Source: Straminergon stramineum (taxonomy: Eukaryota > Streptophyta > Bryopsida > Hypnales > Calliergonaceae). Taken from it: a DNA stretch of 64,000 nucleotides. Positions 10,093-22,600 of the stretch are shown here, one piece after another. The stretch covers positions 24,044,547-24,108,546 of the forward strand of contig OY987263.1 of the NCBI GenBank assembly GCA_963920665.1. The letters are read 5' to 3'. Both the position numbers and the translations under genes were made by a program. Position 1 is the first letter of the stretch; every line of letters begins with the position of its first letter. The notes under the pieces were generated by a model, which saw nothing but the letters and a program-made list of their open reading frames with translations, did not search any database and had not been told where the DNA came from.

Positions 10093-11320
10093 GCACTCTC
10101 TCACTCTCTCTCTCTCCTAATAAATCCTCAACCACCTACAATCAATCCTAACCTAACTCTCTCTCTCTCTATCTATCTCTCTTCACAATCTCTCTCCGCA
10201 ATTGGATCCTCTCCGCGAATTTGTTGTGCTCTAAACCCTCGCCGCTTGCTACGCTACAACCTCTGCTGCTACATCCGAACGCTTCGCCATAGCCAAAGCT
10301 TGGGATGCAGCCATGAATTATAAGCTAGCGGGCTTGTGTGCTCAATGTCCTCAAGGCGATCTGGCTATGCGAAGGAGCGTAATCACGAAGTCCAGAGGTA
10401 TTTATGGAGATCACTCGCTCCTCTTATGGGGGTTGGTTGTCGTTGTTGCCTTCCTTGCGCTTTCCTCGAGCTCTTTACGCAAAAGTCAGAGTGACCCACT
10501 CTTCGTCCCTGCCAAAGTGATGTTGCACCTTTTGGAGGTCAAGCTCTTTGGTCTTATCATTTCGCTCCTGTTTACCGTTCCACTGCTTGTCTGAGTGCTT
10601 TCACATCAGGGACACAACTTGTACTTGGAGCAGGAAGATATCATGAAGTTTAAAGGGTAATAAGTTTTTGTTTTCTTAAATTTATTTTTGTGGAACAGAC
10701 GACAAGGAAAGCAGTACATTTTTTTCTTCTCCTTTTTCTGAACCACATGGCAAGCGAATCATTTCAATTATTCAAATACTATTTTACTACTTTCTTCTCA
10801 GGACTAAAACGCAAATTTAGGGTTTCTTCAACATCTCTTTTACACGATGGGTAATGAGTGTAACTTAAAAGGCTAAAAACCATGGCTCTGAAAGTCATAA
10901 AAAGTGGTGTCAGAGTACAAGCGTTCAGTTCTGAATATAGAGGTGACCCTGTTCTAAGAGCTGACAGCTCTTTGCAAGGGAGAAAAAAAAAATGAGTTTA
11001 GCATCGCACAGGGGCAGAATTCAAAAAGGAACCGTGGAATCTCGCAAGAAAAATCTCCAGATCTACAAAATCGGAAAGCTTGGAAAAGTTTTGGAAAAGT
11101 TTTGCAAAGTAGGCTTTGTGATTGTACAAGGGATGGCTCTCTGAAGGTCAAAGAGCAAGTGATATGTTATTTCAAATGGCTCTCACTTCGAACAACTTTT
11201 CTGCAACAACATTGATGCCCCTTCTCTTACTTTTACTGGAGCTGAAAGTGATTGTCACACGTGCATGAGGTATGGATTTGAATCTATTGAGTTATGTTTA
11301 GTAGGAAAAACTACAAATTG
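10093..11320. other. RING gene promoter and KU80 3' flank
   Basis: The first 250 bases are CT-repeat and GC-richer sequence that fits the RING gene leader and promoter. A plus-strand open frame at 10313-10594 (ATG, 93 codons, hydrophobic centre) has no recognised family and is not called. From about 10600 the sequence is AT-rich with nothing recognised; the segment nearest 11320 is presumably the KU80 3' untranslated region. Confidence 0.4.
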
Positions 11321-14300
11321 TCACAAGGCTTCTGCAAGAAGAGCTTCCATTTCATCGATCTCTTCTGCAGCTTCTTCCTTCACTTCCACCTTTTCACCAG
11401 TCAGGAACGATGCAGCTTCCGCAGCTCCAACATTGCTGTGTTCCCAAAATAAAAAGTGTTTAGAAATGAGGTTGATTAAGAAAACAAAAAGTTAAAAGTA
11501 AAATAATTTAAAATAAAGAAAAAAATCTCTATAGAGATTCAAAAATGGAATACAAAAAAAGAACAGTACCTGTCAGGTGCTTCATCCTTTGAAATTAGAG
11601 TGATCTTTCTGCCGACTACTTGCTGCCAAAATTCTTGAAACCGCTTCGATCTTCCCTTGGTTGCTAAACTATGGAGGAAAGAATTAAATTTCAATGGTTC
11701 CTATGAAAACCACAGAAAAGAATTACTTCATGCACAACATAGCAAAGAGATGAAAATGGTCGCCTCAGATGAAAGCTTGTACACCATACACTGCGCACTC
11801 GTACAGAAATACGACCACGAGAACCCTCGCTTAGTGTAATGGCTTCAAAGATAAGTAGATAACACAGAAAACAACAGCGAACATATTTTTTTACCTCTTG
11901 GATTACACAGCCTAATCGCAGAGCGACTAAACATGCAAGTGCCTTTTCGTACGTGTTGCCATTGTACGCAGAATCTAGGAGATCAATTATCATTTTCTCC
12001 ATCCCTTGGATAGCTTTCCCAACCCATTCCGAGCTGTCCCGACGAGCCAACAGTGCCTCAAAATCAGCCACAGGATTTGCATTCCCAACTACCTCAACTT
12101 TTCTCGAAGCAAGGCTGCTGAAGGACACACGCCCAAGTCCCGTAGAATCCACTTCCATGGCAACTCCTTCATCTTTAATCTGCAGTACTTTCTCATCCTT
12201 TTGTTCGTCTCTCCAAAAAGACTTCTTCACCTTCTGTTCAAATAAGAACAGAGTGAGGAAAAACATGATGCAACCATGAATTCAGTAGCTGGTTACCACC
12301 CTAAACACAATGCAGTGGAAACTCAGCTGATCACCAACCAATATTGCAGACGCTTTCCCATGTTACTCACAAATTCCTGGTTACATAGCTAAAGTCAGCT
12401 ACCGCACGTTAAGGATTCTAAGGCACAGAAATGCAAGCTTCTCGTCTTAGATCAATCACCACCTCACAACACTGGATGACTCCCAGGTAGTTAAAACGAG
12501 AAAACGAAGAAGGCAACACCAGACCTGGACGTTTGGTGTCAATGTCAGCTCTTTGCAGAAATGACGAATTCCATGTTCACTTTCAGCTAGGAACAGTGGA
12601 TCGGGCTCCACTAATGAGTGCAAGGCTTCATCAAGTGGAGGAACCTCGGCCTCTGGGTTGAGAGATCGTAGGTGCAGAAAATAATAGAACCTCTGCCAAA
12701 AGCAAACAAACATTATGCTCATTAATTTTAATAAAAAAAAGCTCAACAAAACAAGGGATCTGTCACAAAGCACGATACGTTACGTATTAAAGCGTGCTCA
12801 GTAGCGGAGATTAGAAGGTAGTAGTGAGCACTACCCTTCTTGAAAGAGATGATTCAGTGGATGGATTGCAAAAAGGTTCCATTGGAATATTTATACCAGA
12901 AGGAATTGGGGAAGAATCATTCTCACCTGCAGAACTGGATTAACTGTTTGTTCAGGCTGAAGCAGCTCTTCGTCGTCATCAGGAGAAAGGTCGAGCATAC
13001 GAACCAGATTGTCTGCAGCGTCTTGCTGTTGCATGCTTGGTTGCAAAGATTCGGGCACAGAGCTAAAAGACTTAAATTGAAACTCCCGGATGTCGTCAGC
13101 GAAAGGAACGACATTGAAGTAAAAACCATCAGCCTGTCATCATATGAATTTATGCCTTCAATAACGGATGAATACCTTGCAGAACTACTCACATTCATTA
13201 CATATCTAGTTAATTAATAGCATATCAGAAGATAAAATACTGACCACATTTTCTTGGTCAGATACAAATGGCAGAAGAATCCCCATGACAAGATTGGTTT
13301 GTCCTTGTCTCCATACACAACGCACTAGAGCTCCATAATTAAACTCGTTCATGGCTCGAGCAAGGGCTGAAACTGCTACAATAGACTTTTCATGTCCAGG
13401 ATCCGGCACAAACATGTTGGACTCCTTCAGAAAGAAATGCCTACATCAGAGCCATATATAGCTTACTTGAGATGAGAGCAAAGATCAAGGAGATTGGTCC
13501 TGATACAAAAGTCCTACAACTACTTATGCCCTTAATCACGAAAGATGATTCAAGATAGACAATCCGCACAAACAAGGATGGTGAAGGAGGTTAAGAATAT
13601 CAACACACCGAGGAATTTCAGAGAGTTTAACAATGCCCATAAGCTTAACACCCTTCGCCGGTTTGAACTTAAAAGCATCCTCAATTGCTCCACCAATAGG
13701 GACGTAATTCTTCCCATACTTGTACGCTTTGGTCCGTTGTTCAGGAGGAATAGAAACATCTGGATTCTCTGCGCTTCTGTACTCAGTGTCTACCTTTACT
13801 TCACGGGTTGCGTAAGGGTCAGAAGTGGGTGCTTGGTCAGAATATTTTTTCAGTGTAGGAAATTTTTCTTGCGCGGTCTTTTTATACACCCATACCTGCA
13901 GAAAGCATTGACTAAGATATAAGAACTGCTTTCGAAACAATTAACATCAGACTTGCAAAGGCAGAACTGGTCGCAACTGCAACATTGTGACGTGAGAAAC
14001 GACGCATTACAATTTATTTTCTCACTCACACTATCCTACAAAAAATATAATCTCAAAAGCGCATGAAACGATCAGACCCATCAAGGACAAGAACCTAACG
14101 TAACAAGTGAACCATCCACACCGTAAAAAAGATGTGTCTGAAGAGGCGCATCCCGAAAAAGACATTACTCCCGTCTTTAGCAGCACAGCTAAAATATATT
14201 TGCGAAAGGGTTCAAATAAAACCTTCAGAATCAAGGTCGGAGTAAGCTCAAAGTCGCCACGGTATAAAGTTGTAGGTGAAACGACGCGAGGCCTCATGAT

Positions 14301-16349
14301 TCCCAGCATAGATAATGCAGTCCGTGCAGTTCCCACCTCAGTTTGAGTATGGAGTTTGAAGATATCTAAGAGAGACTCATTCTTCTGCAGTGCAGCAGAG
14401 TTTGTTAGAAAGTTTTGTCCAATACGAACTACAACGGCATCCAACTTAATACCCTGTTCTCCCATACGCTCAGCTATGTTTTTCGCTTGCTCGTCGACTG
14501 TTCCTGTAGCCGGCTCTCTGACAGGGGATGCAGCATCGGTAATGAGACAGAGGCGCTTGTTGCCCTTCTTATTTTCACCCAGCTTTTTCATTAACAAGTC
14601 ACAGCCCACCACGATGGCATCCAAAACTAATCAAGGTTGTTAAGGAAGGTCTTTGGTACAAACTCATCTTTCCGCACGCACATAAAAGCTAGAGTTATCC
14701 CCAAACCTGGGACAGAAAAAGGATACAGTCACTTGCACCAAATCCACGTGGAACATTCTCCAAGCGATCTGCTAGATCTTGAGAAACAACAGCAATAGGC
14801 TCTGCGACTACAATATTTTCGTAACCTTCCAGCTCCTTATTCAGGTCATTGTCTGTGTCTGTTCCCAGTTCAGTTTCGACATAGTTCAGAATCTTGTAGA
14901 AACTCTAAACAAGATCAGTAGCAATAAAAAGCAATTCCAATCACGATAACGAGTAAATTGAAAAGAAAAATCGAGCAAAACGTGTAAAAGCGCCTACTAA
15001 GGCCGAGCATAGCAAGGATAGACAGGATATTATACACAATCACGATCACTTCTAAAAGTAAGCTTACCACTTGCACCAAAATAGACCAGTCCAAGCTCGT
15101 CGTTCTTACTTAGCAGGAGCTGCAAAAAAAACAGTCCTTTTACCAATGTTCATATTCCTACGACGATACCACTTACAAATATGAGGAAAATGAAAATAAG
15201 AAAACTTGTATCATAACACGAATGAACCATAATCTCTTCAGCTGTGAAAAGTTAAATGCAGTGACAAAGTTGTAGCTCAAACTGTGCAAGTAGGGCCACT
15301 CTATATTGCACAAGGTGAAGCTTTGAGATAAACAAGCACAAGATTGATGCTAAAACTATTTATGGTTCAATGTCAACTTTACTTGTTCAATGTCCAAGTA
15401 ACAAGAATGAGCATGCAGAGGTGGTACTTACACGGCTCCTATGTGGCATACAAAAATATTTCAGATGACAAGGTTTGAGCTACTCTTGTCACTTGTTACA
15501 TCACACACGAGTCGTAAGGTCTCATGAATGATATGGATTATTTAAAGCCCATTATCTCAACCTAGTTGCACATGATGTTGCTTCAAATTTAAGCTCATCA
15601 TCCCGGACTTGATGAATTAACCTGTGCAATCTAAAGAAGCCCTTACAAAAGTGAATCATGTGAAGAGGACTTCATCAAAAAGACAGAATGCCTTACCTTT
15701 CTGTGCACTAGAGTAGCTATGCACTTCGACGCAGCAGGCAGATAGGGATGCATACTGGAACTCACATCCAGCAATATCATCAAAGTTTCCTGGCATTCTA
15801 CCAGTAAGTTGCATGAGATTATGCAATAAAAGAAGTACATGTAGATCCACATTCCGCGTTCAAAACTACAGCATATACGTTTGATTCAACACTTTCTGAT
15901 TACAAACACTCGTGGAGGAATATTCCAACTGGTATCCGAAGAACCTCCGAAAGTTTAAACCCTCGCATTTAACCAAAAAAAAAATACTCAAAGCAAAATT
16001 AGCTGAACATAACCCGAGGATTGAGAAGAATTCTACAATCAAGGCAAGAATAGCAAATACTCATGGAACCATTTTACAGACCTAATGGTTGACATGGCGA
16101 AATCAAAGTGATATAGGAAGACCTACATAATCCAAAAGCACATATATTATCCTCCACTAGCATCTAGATTACCAAAAGAGTACCAGAAATGTCGCCCTCA
16201 CAGAACTTAAGGAACCTACCACAAAAAATCTCCTCCCTGCCCGAGAAACACATGCAACAAAAACTGATGAAGGAATCAATGCAAGAAATTAAGCGAGCAT
16301 TTAACAGGAGAAGTAACAATTGCTCCGATTGTACCTTGCTTCTTGCCAT
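11321..16349 (-). CDS. KU80: Ku80, DNA-end-binding subunit of the Ku heterodimer
   Basis: Twelve exons: 16349-16335, 15789-15697, 15119-15068, 14858-14727, 14626-14223, 13895-13609, 13440-13245, 13133-12927, 12692-12525, 12233-11895, 11700-11570 and 11435-11321. Phases agree throughout and give 712 residues, close to plant Ku80 (about 680). Residues 1-230 form the von Willebrand A-like domain (MARSKETLMILLDVSSSMHP; DAIVVGCDLLMKKLG). Residues 233-520 are the Ku core that rings DNA, with VWVYKKTAQEKFPTLKKYSD, VPDPGHEKSIVAVSALARAM, IVRCVWR-like LVRCVWRQGQTN and DGFYFNVVPFADDIREF. About 519-712 is the C-terminal helical region (NANPVADFEALLARRD; CLVALRLGCVIQE). The tail ends EEIDEMEALLAEAL, acidic and hydrophobic like kinase-binding tails of animal Ku80, though the function in plants is unclear. 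With Ku70 it binds double-strand breaks for end joining and protects telomeres (family knowledge). No damage seen. Confidence 0.95.
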
Positions 16350-16696
16350 CGTCCTCCCAAACACCGAGACGTTGGCACAATCGAAGCAGTCGAACCACGT
16401 CCACCTCACTCCAAAAATTTACTTAATCGAACAAACTGGAAAGGAAATTCGAAACTCCATGAACTAAAATTACATCGGATTTTTCGCATGAGATCGATCG
16501 ACGAAGCCAAACCGAATCGTCGAAGGATGGAAATGAGCTTCGAATACTGTAACGGACCAATTGCAAACCTTTCGGAGGACAGGGCGGACTGTGAAGCGTA
16601 GGCTTGAAGCTCCTTCAAAGAGGACAGCTTCGGCATGGGAGCCCGAATTGGATGAATGTCATCGACGAGAAATGGACATGTCTTCAGTTACTTAGT

Positions 16697-16754
16697 TGTA
16701 CAGTACTTAAGTTATACTCCGTATAACTTACGGAGTAGTAGTCAGTACTGTAAT
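16697..16754. repeat. Nested palindrome in the shared promoter
   Basis: TACAGTACT on the left is matched by AGTACTGTA on the right. Inside it, TACTCCGTA and TACGGAGTA form a second, shorter stem with a 5-base loop. The inner arms resemble Stowaway-type MITE ends, but the whole is only about 55 bp, so it may equally be a cruciform-prone regulatory site. Confidence 0.5.
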
Positions 16755-16800
16755 ATTCAGTTTTCATTCAGTTCTCCCCGTACATTGGGCAAGTGCAGAT

Positions 16801-16827
16801 TTTAGGGTTTGAAGGTGTTAGGGTTTT
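16801..16827 (+). promoter_or_regulatory. Two telo-boxes upstream of mitochondrial bL27
   Basis: TTAGGGTTT occurs twice within 27 bp, 60-80 bp upstream of the ATG. This motif is well known in plant ribosomal-protein and other growth-linked gene promoters, so its presence fits the gene downstream. Confidence 0.6.
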
Positions 16828-16882
16828 GCTCTGTGTATAAGATCTCCAGAATCTAGAGCTTCCGTCGGTCGATCGATCGATC

Positions 16883-19683
16883 ATGGCCCGAGTTGCGCAG
16901 CTTGCCAAGCGCTTCTCCGAGGCTGTGTCTTGGCTGCCGACTAGCTACACTGTGGGTACGTTTTCCACTCTTTGTGAGACTTTTGATTACGTAACGAAGA
17001 TTTTCCTCCTCCTTCTCGATTTCGTCACTTCTTTCTGTGGCTTGCTGATTTGCGGTTTGAGATAGTCATCAGATATTTATTTGGTCTTAAGTTGCGGGTT
17101 GGGTTCGTGGGGGATTGAATTCCTGGAGGCGGGTTTTTTATCTTGTGGTGACGTTGTGTTTGGCAGATGTGGTAGGGGGCGAAGGAGCAGGGGGTCCCAG
17201 TTTGTTGTTCCGAAGATGGGCTACGAAGAAGGCTGGAGGCTCTACGCAGAATGGCCGTGATTCGAAACCCAAGAATCTTGGTGTGAAAAAATACGGAGGA
17301 CAGGTACCCTACTCCACCTTTTCTTTTTCTTTTTCTTTTTTTCTCACCAGGTTTTCGTTTATTGTGATGAAAGATCGAGAAAATTCTCTTTCGTCTCGTC
17401 TCGGAGTTTCTCTAGCTCGGGTCTAGTGTTGAGAGAAGGCAATCTTTCTGCTGAATTTGGATCCCTCCTGATAAGCCTGCTCTTTTTGCCCCAATTTTAA
17501 CTTCGTTGAGTCGTTGTCTGTTGCCCCTTTGCAATTGCTTGTGGTAATCATAATGGCGAGTGTTATTTTCGACGATTATTGCTTGTGATTCTGAGGTTCT
17601 CGGACGTAGCTAGCACCGTGTGCTTTTGAAGACCATCTTGACAATAAGATGTTCTGGACGATGCGGTGCTCAGAGTGACCGTCGCAGTATGATTAGTCTT
17701 GGTGTGGCAGCGGCCAGACAACCGTAGAACTCCTTCCACGGTGCTTGTGCTGCTTCTTGCGCTTGCCCTACTATTCAAGAGTTCACAGCTTTTCGCATCT
17801 AGGGTTTGGATGGTCCTCTTTAGTGTCTAAAGAACCAAATGGCCCTAATTGGGCCTCAAGATATTCTTGCACTTTTCGGAGGGGCATATGGGGCTTTTCT
17901 TTTGATGAATTTTTTATTTATCTGTTTTTTACCATTACATGCAATGTTCAGCTTTGCTTTCAGATATATATTATTTGGCCCCGTCTGAATTATATTTTTC
18001 ACAATATGTTCTTCAAATTGGTTATTTTTAGACCACGGAATTCTGGTCATTGGAGATTACGGGTTTTTTGAGGTTCATGCAGTTCATTTTTCTATTTGTG
18101 GCTAGTGGCTCAAAGCTGTACGGAGATGAGGATACTTTCCCCGGATGATCGAAGCTGATTCCAATTGTGCTATTTAGCTCGAACGAGCCAAGCCAGAAAA
18201 ACTGATCCTTTATGCTGTCCGAGCTACTTGATTTCGTTCTGGGAGTTAGGGTTTACTGCAGTCCCGTGTGTACAATGCCGTTGCTCTGTGCGCAGTACTT
18301 GAATGGTTGAATATGCTAGAATGTTCGGTGAGTGGGCAGGTAGGCAGAGATTCTATGTCTGTCATTAACAATCATTTGCCAGAGATTTCAAGTCGAGCGA
18401 TGATGATTCCAAGCACCAGTCTAATGCCAGTTCTGCTTCTGAGATCTGTGAATGATAAACTGGTCAAAGACTGAGCTTTTGTTTTGAAGCGGTAAGAGAT
18501 GGCTATGCTTGCAGTGACGACAAGAAAATTTCGTCAAGCTCAACAGACTTGATACGGGGACAGAAACGTAGTTTCGCATCCCATATGATAGTTAACCCGC
18601 TGATCCGAGCAAGCATACCACTCGATCAATATTATGTTTTCATGTTCTTTGGTGTGCTACATTTGTACTCAAGGTGCGTGCTCGTGCATGCATGTCTCCT
18701 AGGCCATATAAATGCATCTGAAATGGAACATTGAGGATGCGTACCCAGCCCATGGGTGCGGTACAATACTTATCGCATTTCTTATATACAGTTTTTTCAC
18801 GTGGTTTGAGTCATGTGAAGATAATAGAGTAGAGGTTGAGGTGTTATTTCTCTACCTCGTTAGTTACTCTTCACAAACGGATGGGCTTACAGTGCGCAAG
18901 CGCCGTAGGCATGTCACTACTTCACAGACCCGGCAAGCTCTTTGGAGCCCATCACCTTGGTCTGTTTTAAGAAGGGACCACATCTTATTCTTTGTCACAT
19001 CCTTGTTTGGTTTTGTTGTGTCAGCGCTATGATAATGCCGTGAGGCTTTTGTGAAGTGCTCAACGGAGTACTGTGGGCAAATCATCAAAACGACTTCTTC
19101 TTCCACTGAGCGCTACCTGAAAACTGATTTTACGGATTGATTGATGAGCTCCATCATAACCTCTCAGATGATGTCTCCTTTCATATCGTACATGTGGAAT
19201 CCACCCACATCTTAACTTTTTGTACTCTCGAAAATCCATGACACATTCTTACAGTCCTCAAAATAAGTAATACTTATGAAATGGGTGAAAAAGTAAGTCC
19301 TAAGTAGTCGTTGGTGGAACGTTCTCTGTCTTATACGGTCCATCGTAATTGGAGTGCATCAAGTTTTGGATTCTTGATCGAATGTTTGCAGGGCTTCTTA
19401 TATTGAATGTTCTTAACTGCAGAAGGTAATTCCAGGCAATATTATTGTCCGGCAGCGCGGCACACGTTTCCACCCCGGCGATTTTGTAGGCATGGGCCGA
19501 GATCATACCCTCTTTGCTCTTGCGGGTGGACAGGTAAAGTTCGCCAAGGATCCTTTGACAGGTCGCAAATGGGTGCACGTTGAACCCATTGGCGGTCCTC
19601 CCATCCATCCTGCCTACAGCCGTCTTACCACCAAAACTGCCGAGAATGCTTCTGGCAATGGGACCACGCAGTCTGGAGTTTGA
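16883..19683 (+). CDS. MRPL27: Mitochondrial large-subunit ribosomal protein bL27
   Basis: Three exons: 16883-16955, 17167-17303 and 19423-19683, with consistent phases, encode 156 residues. Exon 1 and the start of exon 2 encode a basic, Ser/Ala/Arg-containing presequence ([20 protein letters not shown]) that fits mitochondrial import. The conserved bL27 core begins at [20 protein letters not shown], near residue 45, and continues with [40 protein letters not shown] and [12 protein letters not shown]. The RRWATKK start and C-terminal GRKWVHV are features of plant mitochondrial rather than plastid L27. The protein sits near the peptidyl-transferase centre and supports tRNA placement (family knowledge). 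Intron 2 is unusually long at 2.1 kb. Start: first ATG after the telo-boxes. Divergent from KU80. Confidence 0.94.
17304..19422 (+). other. Long intron 2 of MRPL27
   Basis: A 2.1-kb intron bounded by CAG|GTACCC and AACTGCAG|AAGG. It contains pyrimidine-rich sequence at its 5' end and short open frames on both strands (for example 18712-19032 plus and 19106-18864 minus) without recognisable motifs. No nested gene or complete transposon is evident. Confidence 0.5.
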
Positions 19684-22600
19684 AGTCAGAAAGTGCAGGT
19701 TCAGTGGAACATATTTTGCACGAGTGAGCAGAGGAATTCAGTGTTGTCAGGAGGCTAACACATTGCTAGCACAATGCAGCAGGGTTGCTTTTTCTTCTGA
19801 ATATTTGTGATAGAGACTGTTCCTTGAAAGCACGTCCGGGTGTTCTGATCTGAAGAAGAAATGGAGATAATCAAGAACGTAGAGCAGGACGTTGTATGTT
19901 GATAGATTCTTTGACCTTGCATTTGGCAGGCCTTAAAATTGCTATCGCAAAATGTGTAGTCCTGGAAATAGCAGGCCACAGGAGCGTTATAAAGGGGGAA
20001 ACTGAGTGGTAAAGCCCTCCCGGTGCAGTACTGCACTGTTAGACCCTATATTGTTCCAGAATTTGGAATCTGGATTGTATTTTACTTTGATTCTAGTCAA
20101 GAATTTGGAAGATGGTGTGTTTTTCTGAAAGATCAATTCTTATCACCCATTCCCATCTCTTTTCTATGTTTATTAGTAGCATATCAGTAAGCATACGTAT
20201 TGTACGGTACTGCTTTGGAAGGGAAGACGGAGTTGAGGTTATCATGGATATCCATCAGTACGTGAGGTTTAGTTTAGACTGCCGAATGGGAGTTTCCACG
20301 TCAGATTTTGAGAGGTCCACATCACCTTGGAGTAATCTCAAGGTGACCTGTCATTGTTTAAACACAAATGTTACTCGGCAGTAACCTCTAAACGTCCAAA
20401 ATCATCTCCAGAATTTGACAATTTGAGAAAAATCATTTCTGAGTGCAATTTGAAAGTATGTTTCGGAATTGATATACCAATGAATAGTTGTACATTTTTT
20501 ATCTATAGATTCTGTTTGTGCAGTTAGATCCACCAATGCTATCACCAATCTTCTTTTATAAAATTTTGAAAGAGAAATTCCAAATTTTCCTTTAAATTCG
20601 ATTACAAGTAAAATATTATTGAGTATCATTTATTGAGGAAAACTTGTTAAAATGGCTTGGAAATGAGGTTCTCTTTACATAATGAGTTTTTGAAATTTTT
20701 GTGTTCTTCAAATTTATGACCTTATTTTGGCAAATCTAATTTTGAACTAAAGTCAATGCAATTTGACCAATTGATATACTTCCACATTTGTAAATTTAGA
20801 AAAATTTGTACTCTAGTAACACGAAATCCAACCCTTAGATAGGACAACAACTTGATAGAGTATCTCTACAAATTACAATAACTTTCATCCAAACAATAAA
20901 GAGGATAAAACTCAAGTTTCAATATGTTCATCGTCGAGAAAATAGATGTTAGAGTGCTTACGGGTTAATAAACTAAATTTGATTATCACATAGGGTGGCT
21001 AACTCTTAAAGAATATTTCATGTTCGGGATTGGTGAGACTTCAATAGATTTCTACATTAAAACACTACATTAAAATACATATTTCAAAATTTTGATACCT
21101 TTCACATGTAGTAATTTGTATTTAAAATTTAATCTCATTTTCTCATAATTAAAAACATCAAATGGAAATGTACATGATTTTTTAAAGAAAATTTTGGTAA
21201 AATTCATAGGAATTACATAAATGTTTAAAACAATATGAAATTTTTTTCAAAAATGGAAATTAACCTGTAAAGGTTTTCAACTATTTTTTCACCAAAAACA
21301 CTCCAAAACTACCATTTCCAATACAAGAATCAAATTTTAGGAAAAAAATACACTTTTGGACACATATAACCATTGGATCTTGTAGTAAGTTGGTTTGAGA
21401 ATATGTGGAAAAAATTTCAAAAATTTCTACCTTGCAAATTGCAAGATATTACCATTTGAATTGACAATAATCATTTTTTTTGTCCCTACAAAAAACCCGG
21501 TAGCTACTCTTCACAACGTCACATTTGTATGAAAAAATGTCCAAAATGGATTTGTATTTTGGGATTCATTCTTCAAGTCAAGTTGGCTACATGCTTGAAA
21601 GTATTCAAGTCATTTGGAATTGAACAACATATAAGAAAAAAGTAGTAAGTAGAAAGAAATAGAGAATGATTGAAAATACTAAATTGTTAAGAATTTAGTT
21701 ATAGAATTTAAAAATGCCAATCTCAATGGTTGTAATGTTATAATAAACAATCTCAATCCTATAGTTTTATTTCTTTCAAAAAATATTGAAAAATTGAGTT
21801 AAATGAAGGATTTCAAAGATTATTTTAGAGTAGAGAATCCATAACTACATACAAACTAAAACTCCTCATAACTTTGACTTCATTAATCAAGATGGAACGA
21901 TTCAAAGCTTTCCACATATGTATTAGTCTAGAAAATCAACTTCAAATTTTTATTTTTGAAAAATGAGATTTTTTATGATCTGTGCAAGTCGCTTGAGTTG
22001 GGAAAGAAACTACATATCATACAATAATTTTTTAACCATATAGTCAAAAGTTATGAAAATTGTTGGGCCTTGGTTAAAGCTACTCCTCAACCACACATTG
22101 TGTGAAAATTTCAAAGAAAAAAAGGAAAACTCCACTCATAGTGAGCTGCCCAAAATATCTATAATGCCAAAAGAATGTTGTTTGGGACTCTGGGGGTTAA
22201 AGTGACCAACATCATGGCACAATGGATGTACTCATTAAGCACACACTAAAAGAAATTTGATAGAAAAGTTCAAAATAAGGTGTATTTTGAGCATTCAAGA
22301 TGCTATCTTCAAAGTATTACAAAAATTGTAATTGTAACAATTTATAAAAAAATCCAAATGGAGGAAAAATTAGAATATGGAAGCTACATTTTCTTAGTTC
22401 AGTTTTAAAACATTCAAATCAAGAACCAAAATGAATTAGGTGTTGAGTTTCAGAATGTTGTGGGCTTTGCAATGCCCTTTAAGGGATAAAATTCCTTAGA
22501 CCTTCATGGTAATACCTTTAGTAGTGCAATTCTCCAATTCGTTATCTAATATGACAACCTCCATTTACACACAAGTGTGATTGAAAGGGGTTTCAAAGAT

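Larger units (their letters stand above)
16350..16882. promoter_or_regulatory. Short bidirectional promoter between KU80 and mitochondrial bL27
   Basis: About 530 bp separates the divergent start codons. The KU80 side (to about 16640) is GC-richer and contains an open frame on the minus strand that I take as leader. The centre is AT-rich with nested inverted repeats. The bL27 side has two telo-boxes and a TCGATCGATCGATC run just before its ATG. Sharing of regulation is inferred from the spacing. Confidence 0.55.

Noticed and set aside
10313..10594. 93-codon plus-strand frame with a hydrophobic centre, divergent from the RING gene
   Set aside because: No motif or homology recognised, composition is compatible with chance, and it sits in the likely promoter of the RING gene.
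16406..16636. 76-codon minus-strand frame just upstream of KU80 with an ATG
   Set aside because: Its stop is upstream of the KU80 start and no splice joins it to the Ku80 domain, which already begins with a standard MARxxE-type start at 16349. Treated as leader or an upstream frame.
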